From contig JBAYNV010000098.1 of NCBI GenBank assembly GCA_041678685.1, positions 1 to 8,216 of the forward strand: a DNA stretch of 8,216 bases, read 5' to 3'. A model generated the notes under the pieces. It saw only the letters and a list, made by a program, of their open reading frames with translations, searched no databases and was not told the origin of the DNA. Source of the DNA: DUPQ01 sp041678685. GTDB lineage: Bacteria > Bacillota > Clostridia > DUPQ01. Both the position numbers and the translations under genes were made by a program. Below are positions 6,281 to 8,216 of the stretch, piece after piece (within the stretch, counting starts at the first letter, position 1; every line of letters starts with the position of its first letter).

Positions 6281-7098
6281 AAAATTTCTTCAGAAAGCTG
6301 TATATCGGATTTATACTTCTCTTCCTGTATGCACCGATCATAGTGCTGATAGTGTTTTCCTTCAATTCATCGAAATCACGCGCCGTATGGCAGGGGTTCT
6401 CTCTGACATGGTATGAACAGCTGTTTACAGACAGCAGCATACTGAGCGCTCTGGAAACGACTCCCCTTATAGCGCTTGCTGCATCGGTCATATCGACAGT
6501 GATAGGGACATTTGCCGCATTGGGCATGGTAAAACTGAAGAAGAGGTCATTTGAAGTGGTGAGGACGATAACGTATATACCGGTGTTGAATCCGGATATA
6601 GTGACAGGCGTAGCTCTCATGATGCTGTTTGCTTTCATGGGTATCGAACTTGGATATATCTCCATGCTTCTTGCCCATATAACTTTCTGTACGCCTTATG
6701 TGGTGATATCAGTCCTGCCAAAACTGTATCAGACTGATATTTCAGTGTATGAGGCTGCACAGGACCTGGGCGCCAAGCCTTTCTATGCCTTGCGCAAAAC
6801 CATAATACCTCAGCTTATGCCGGGAATAATAACAGGATTCCTGCTTTCATACACACTGTCGGTAGATGATTTCATAATCAGCTATTTTACGACAGGGAGC
6901 AACGTGCAGAACCTGTCCATGGTGGTGTTCTCCATGGCAAGAAAAGGGATCAATCCAAAGATCAATGCCGTATCTACACTGCTGTTCCTGGTGGTCATGG
7001 TGCTTCTGATCATAGTGAACAAACGTCAGGTCAAGGCAAAAAAACATATATCGAAACCTAAAGAAATATCGGAAAATATAGAAAAAGAAAATATTTAA
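6277..7098 (+). CDS. potC: Spermidine/putrescine ABC transporter permease PotC
   Basis: This 273-aa protein is the second membrane subunit of the polyamine importer. Hydrophobic segments lie at about 8-30, 62-85, 98-120, 125-147, 182-204 and 232-248. The EAA loop is EAAQDLGAKPFYALRKTIIP (159-178), followed by PGIITGFLLSYTLSVDDFIISYF, a stretch characteristic of PotC with the conserved Asp-Asp (197-198). The start overlaps the potB stop (ATGA). A long Shine-Dalgarno run, GGGGAGGAGG at 6261-6270, sits 6 nt before it. After the last membrane segment there is a highly charged, Lys/Glu-rich cytoplasmic tail (about 248-273) that looks somewhat longer than usual for the family; no function is apparent. 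potD follows after 13 nt. Confidence 0.95.
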   Translation: MKNFFRKLYIGFILLFLYAPIIVLIVFSFNSSKSRAVWQGFSLTWYEQLFTDSSILSALETTPLIALAASVISTVIGTFAALGMVKLKKRSFEVVRTITYIPVLNPDIVTGVALMMLFAFMGIELGYISMLLAHITFCTPYVVISVLPKLYQTDISVYEAAQDLGAKPFYALRKTIIPQLMPGIITGFLLSYTLSVDDFIISYFTTGSNVQNLSMVVFSMARKGINPKINAVSTLLFLVVMVLLIIVNKRQVKAKKHISKPKEISENIEKENI

Positions 7099-7111
7099 CG
7101 GGGGATAAAAA

Positions 7112-8143
7112 ATGAAAAAAGTATTGATCGTTCTGTTAGTCATCTCACTGCTCATACCGTTTGCGGCATGTGACAATGGTAAGGAAGTATTGAATGTGTA
7201 TAACTGGGGTGAGTATATCCACCCTGACGTCGTAGCGATGTTTGAAGAGGAAACAGGTATAAAAGTAAACTACAATACCTTTACGACAAATGAAGATATG
7301 TATGTCAAGGTCGTAAAAGGCAATGTGTCATATGATGTTATAGTGCCTTCGGACTACATGATACAGAGAATGATCGAGGAAGACCTTCTCCAGAAGATCA
7401 ATTTGGACAACATCCCCAATTATGCAAATATAGACGATATACATAAAGGTCTTGCTTATGACCCCGACAATGAGTATTCTGTCCCGTATCTTTGGGGCAC
7501 GGCAGGGATACTTTACAACACTACGCTTGTAACTGATGTCGTAGACAGTTGGGATATACTCTGGAATGAGAAATATGCGCAGCAGATATTCATGCAGGAC
7601 AGCCAGAGGGATTCCATGATGGTCGCTATTATAAAACTTGGTTATTCGCAGAACACAACGGATCAGGGCCAGATCGATGAAGCAATGAATCTTCTCATTG
7701 AACAGAAGCCCCTTATACTCGGTTACCTTGTTGATGAAGTAAAAGACAAGATGGCACAGGGTGAAGGCGCCCTTGCGGTGGTTTGGTCAGGTGAGGCTGT
7801 AGATGCCATGACAATGAATTCCGATCTTGCGTATGCTGTTCCTAAGGAAGGAAGCAACAGATGGGTCGATGCTATGGTAATACCAAAGAATGCGAAGAAT
7901 GTTTCAGCTGCCGAGAAGTTCATAAACTTCATGTTAAGAGACGATATAATGCTCCTCAACGCTGATGAGACAGGTTATTCGATCACCAGCAAGACAGCTA
8001 TACCGCTTCTTGATGAGGAAGTAAGAAATAACCCGGCTGCATACCCTTCACAGGATGTGCTGGACCGCTGCGAAGTATTCAGATATGATGCACAAGCTAC
8101 CATACTGTATAACAAAGCATGGACAGAGGTCACTGCATATTAA
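7112..8143 (+). CDS. potD: Spermidine/putrescine-binding lipoprotein PotD
   Basis: PotD captures polyamine outside the membrane and delivers it to PotBC. The 343-aa precursor has a lipoprotein signal: Lys2-Lys3, a hydrophobic core (4-17) and Cys20 in PFAAC. Phe at position -3 of the lipobox is atypical, but the rest fits. The mature part is a type-II periplasmic-binding fold, with LNVYNWGEYI (27-36) at its start. Compared from memory with E. coli PotD, pocket residues Trp34, Tyr37, Ser83, Tyr85, Trp229, Trp255, Asp257 and Tyr293 appear as Trp32, Tyr35, Ser80, Tyr82, Trp225, Trp251, Asp253 and Tyr289. Glu171 aligns with Asp167. Asp168 and Gln327 seem to be Ser164 (with Asp163 adjacent) and Phe323. 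These aromatic and acidic residues strongly support a polyamine ligand; spermidine versus putrescine cannot be decided. A GGGGGA site (7100-7105) precedes the ATG by 6 nt. It is the last gene of the operon in view. Confidence 0.95.
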   Translation: MKKVLIVLLVISLLIPFAACDNGKEVLNVYNWGEYIHPDVVAMFEEETGIKVNYNTFTTNEDMYVKVVKGNVSYDVIVPSDYMIQRMIEEDLLQKINLDNIPNYANIDDIHKGLAYDPDNEYSVPYLWGTAGILYNTTLVTDVVDSWDILWNEKYAQQIFMQDSQRDSMMVAIIKLGYSQNTTDQGQIDEAMNLLIEQKPLILGYLVDEVKDKMAQGEGALAVVWSGEAVDAMTMNSDLAYAVPKEGSNRWVDAMVIPKNAKNVSAAEKFINFMLRDDIMLLNADETGYSITSKTAIPLLDEEVRNNPAAYPSQDVLDRCEVFRYDAQATILYNKAWTEVTAY

Positions 8144-8187
8144 ACATTTTTAATTGATTTTAGGTATTTATTACTTAACTTGTAGTG

Positions 8188-8193
8188 TATAAT
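8188..8193 (+). promoter_or_regulatory. Possible -10 element for a gene beyond the window
   Basis: TATAAT at 8188-8193 is an exact -10 hexamer in the 73-nt stretch after potD, but no convincing -35 lies 15-19 nt upstream (TATTTA at the 17-nt spacing). The hexamer is flanked by two copies of TTGTAGT (8180-8186 and 8193-8199, 13-bp period). No intrinsic terminator is visible between potD and this point, so the next gene could also be read from the pot promoter. Confidence 0.4.
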
Positions 8194-8208
8194 TGTAGTA
8201 TTAAGATA

Positions 8209-8215
8209 TAAGGAG
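8209..8215 (+). promoter_or_regulatory. Strong ribosome binding site for the next gene
   Basis: TAAGGAG is a 7-base exact match to the anti-Shine-Dalgarno complement and ends one base before the window edge. It predicts a + strand start codon within about 5-10 nt beyond the window. The gene itself cannot be identified. Confidence 0.7.
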
Positions 8216-8216
8216 C

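Overview
The window carries seven complete genes and one 5'-truncated gene, all on the + strand. They form two transcription units separated by an intrinsic terminator and a consensus promoter. The gene families, the lipoprotein-type PotD, the purine-rich Shine-Dalgarno sites, the ATGA-coupled starts and the frequent ATA (Ile) and AGA/AGG (Arg) codons fit an anaerobic Bacillota, probably a Clostridia-like member. I cannot name a genus, and this placement is inference. TGA is used as a stop in three of the genes, so a Mollicutes-type code is unlikely. No rRNA, tRNA, CRISPR array, insertion sequence or phage gene is visible.

Region 1 (1-3594) is a tight three-gene run for sugar-acid metabolism. 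It contains 6-phosphogluconate dehydrogenase (gnd, start lies before the window), an SDR-type D-mannonate oxidoreductase/fructuronate reductase (uxuB-like), and a LarA-family nickel-pincer racemase/epimerase. Read together, the most economical proposal is fructuronate <-> D-mannonate (SDR), then D-mannonate <-> D-gluconate by C2 epimerisation (LarA homologue), then a gluconokinase not in this window, then 6-phosphogluconate -> ribulose 5-phosphate (Gnd). That would send hexuronate carbon into the pentose phosphate pathway without KDG and the Entner-Doudoroff aldolase. A strong hairpin-plus-T terminator ends this unit at about 3650.

Region 2 (3595-3807) is the only sizeable intergenic stretch, 213 nt. 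It holds the terminator, a 12-bp perfect inverted repeat with a long spacer, a consensus TTGACA-16-TATAAT promoter, a 13-bp palindrome at the expected transcription start, and AT-rich direct repeats in the leader.

Region 3 (3808-8143) is a polyamine-uptake operon: an XRE-HTH/cupin regulator followed by potA, potB, potC and potD. The potA/potB and potB/potC junctions overlap by four bases (ATGA). The regulator is probably an autoregulating PuuR-type sensor co-transcribed with the spermidine/putrescine ABC transporter.

Region 4 (8144-8216) has no visible terminator. It has a -10-like TATAAT and a strong TAAGGAG ribosome binding site whose gene must begin just past the window edge. It shares short AT-rich words with the pot leader. 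The pot operon itself is ordinary. The most interesting content is the aldonate gene trio and the regulatory DNA between the two units.
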